From NCBI GenBank assembly GCA_002350465.1, contig DEEW01000057.1, positions 4,120 through 9,264 on the forward strand: a DNA stretch of 5,145 nucleotides, written 5' to 3'. The DNA comes from Lachnospiraceae bacterium UBA2868 (GTDB lineage: Bacteria; Bacillota_A; Clostridia; Lachnospirales; Lachnospiraceae). The notes below the pieces were generated by a model. The model made no database searches and was not told where the DNA came from. It saw only the letters and a program-made list of their open reading frames with translations. The translations under genes were made by a program, and so were the position numbers. This document shows positions 4,771 through 5,145 of the stretch, one piece after another (position 1 is the first letter of the stretch; each line of letters begins with the position of its first letter).

Positions 4771-5145
4771 TAGAATTCTCCTTCAAAATACTCGCCGGCA
4801 GGCGATTGCAGTTTAACGTTCAGTACAAATCCTATACCTATAAACAGACTCACAAGACTAGTAAGTCCATAACTGACAAAAGGCAGTGTAAGCCCTGTAT
4901 TAGGCAGCAGTCCCGTAACAACACCTATGTTTATAAAGGTCTGAATACCGATAAGTCCGCCCATTCCTCCGGCTATGATCTGTCCGGCCGTATCCTTGGC
5001 ACGTCTTCCGATCCGCAGGCACCAGATGGCTATTAAAAACAGCAAGCCTATAACAAGACAACATCCAATAAATCCCATTTCTTCGCCTATAACGGCAAAT
5101 ATAAAATCGGTATGGGCGGCGGAAATAAAATTACCGTTTTTAACC
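4770..5145 (-). CDS. rodA: RodA/FtsW-family (SEDS) peptidoglycan polymerase, C-terminal fragment
   Basis: The last 124 codons of a polytopic membrane protein; the start lies beyond the right edge. SEDS proteins polymerise lipid II into glycan strands with a partner class B PBP, RodA for elongation and FtsW for division. The fragment begins with AAHTDFIFAVIGEEMGFIG, the hallmark extracellular loop with its invariant Asp (fragment residue 13), and runs into a membrane helix. Next comes the second hallmark, INIGVVTGLLPNTGLTLPF followed by VSYGLTSL, and the final helix and short tail LQSPAGEYFEGEF. About three C-terminal membrane segments are visible. The RodA rather than FtsW assignment is moderate: it relies on the HTDFIFAVIGEE wording, the lack of a long C-terminal tail, and the adjacency to mgsA, which in related clostridia I recall following minCDE-rodA. 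The stop codon TAA overlaps the mgsA ATG, and a carboxypeptidase gene follows, so the run is wall-related. Confidence 0.9.
   Translation of the reverse strand, partial: VKNGNFISAAHTDFIFAVIGEEMGFIGCCLVIGLLFLIAIWCLRIGRRAKDTAGQIIAGGMGGLIGIQTFINIGVVTGLLPNTGLTLPFVSYGLTSLVSLFIGIGFVLNVKLQSPAGEYFEGEF

Noticed and set aside
4468..5036. Plus-strand open frames opposite mgsA and rodA
   Set aside because: They overlap clearly recognised minus-strand genes and their translations show no family-like pattern.

Overview
The window looks like chromosomal DNA from a low-to-mid GC, Gram-positive anaerobe of the Clostridia, most likely Lachnospiraceae. This is inferred from SepF-type division, good AGGAGG-like ribosome binding sites, the SEDS-mgsA and yggS-sepF neighbourhoods, and protein sequences that read closest to that group. 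I saw no mobile element, RNA gene, CRISPR array or foreign-looking segment. Every gene is on the minus strand, so transcription runs from high to low coordinates.

Upstream block (5145 to 3423): the 3' end of a RodA/FtsW-family (SEDS) glycan polymerase gene, then mgsA (methylglyoxal synthase), then a D-alanyl-D-alanine carboxypeptidase of the lipoprotein type. These three are tightly packed: rodA and mgsA share a base in TAATG, and mgsA overlaps the carboxypeptidase. They are probably one transcript devoted mostly to cell-wall synthesis and trimming.

Middle block (3416 to 183): a clear sigma-A-type promoter (TTGTCT, 17-base spacer, TATAAT) drives a probable four-gene operon. It encodes a small P-loop NTPase of unknown role, a single-pass HlyD/RND-adaptor-like membrane protein, YggS (PLP homeostasis) and SepF (membrane anchor of FtsZ). 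A perfect 12-bp hairpin with a T7 tract ends it just after sepF. A second perfect 12-bp hairpin lies directly before the HlyD-like gene, where its ribosome binding site would be expected.

Downstream edge (170 to 1): the N-terminal 56 codons of aroB (3-dehydroquinate synthase), whose ribosome binding site directly abuts the T-tract of the sepF terminator.

Most of the window is ordinary housekeeping sequence. The points most worth checking are the Asp-to-Glu change at the expected catalytic base of MgsA, the uncharacterised P-loop plus HlyD-like pair co-transcribed with sepF, and the two hairpins that sit on or beside translation starts. I found no convincing evidence of a wholly new system.
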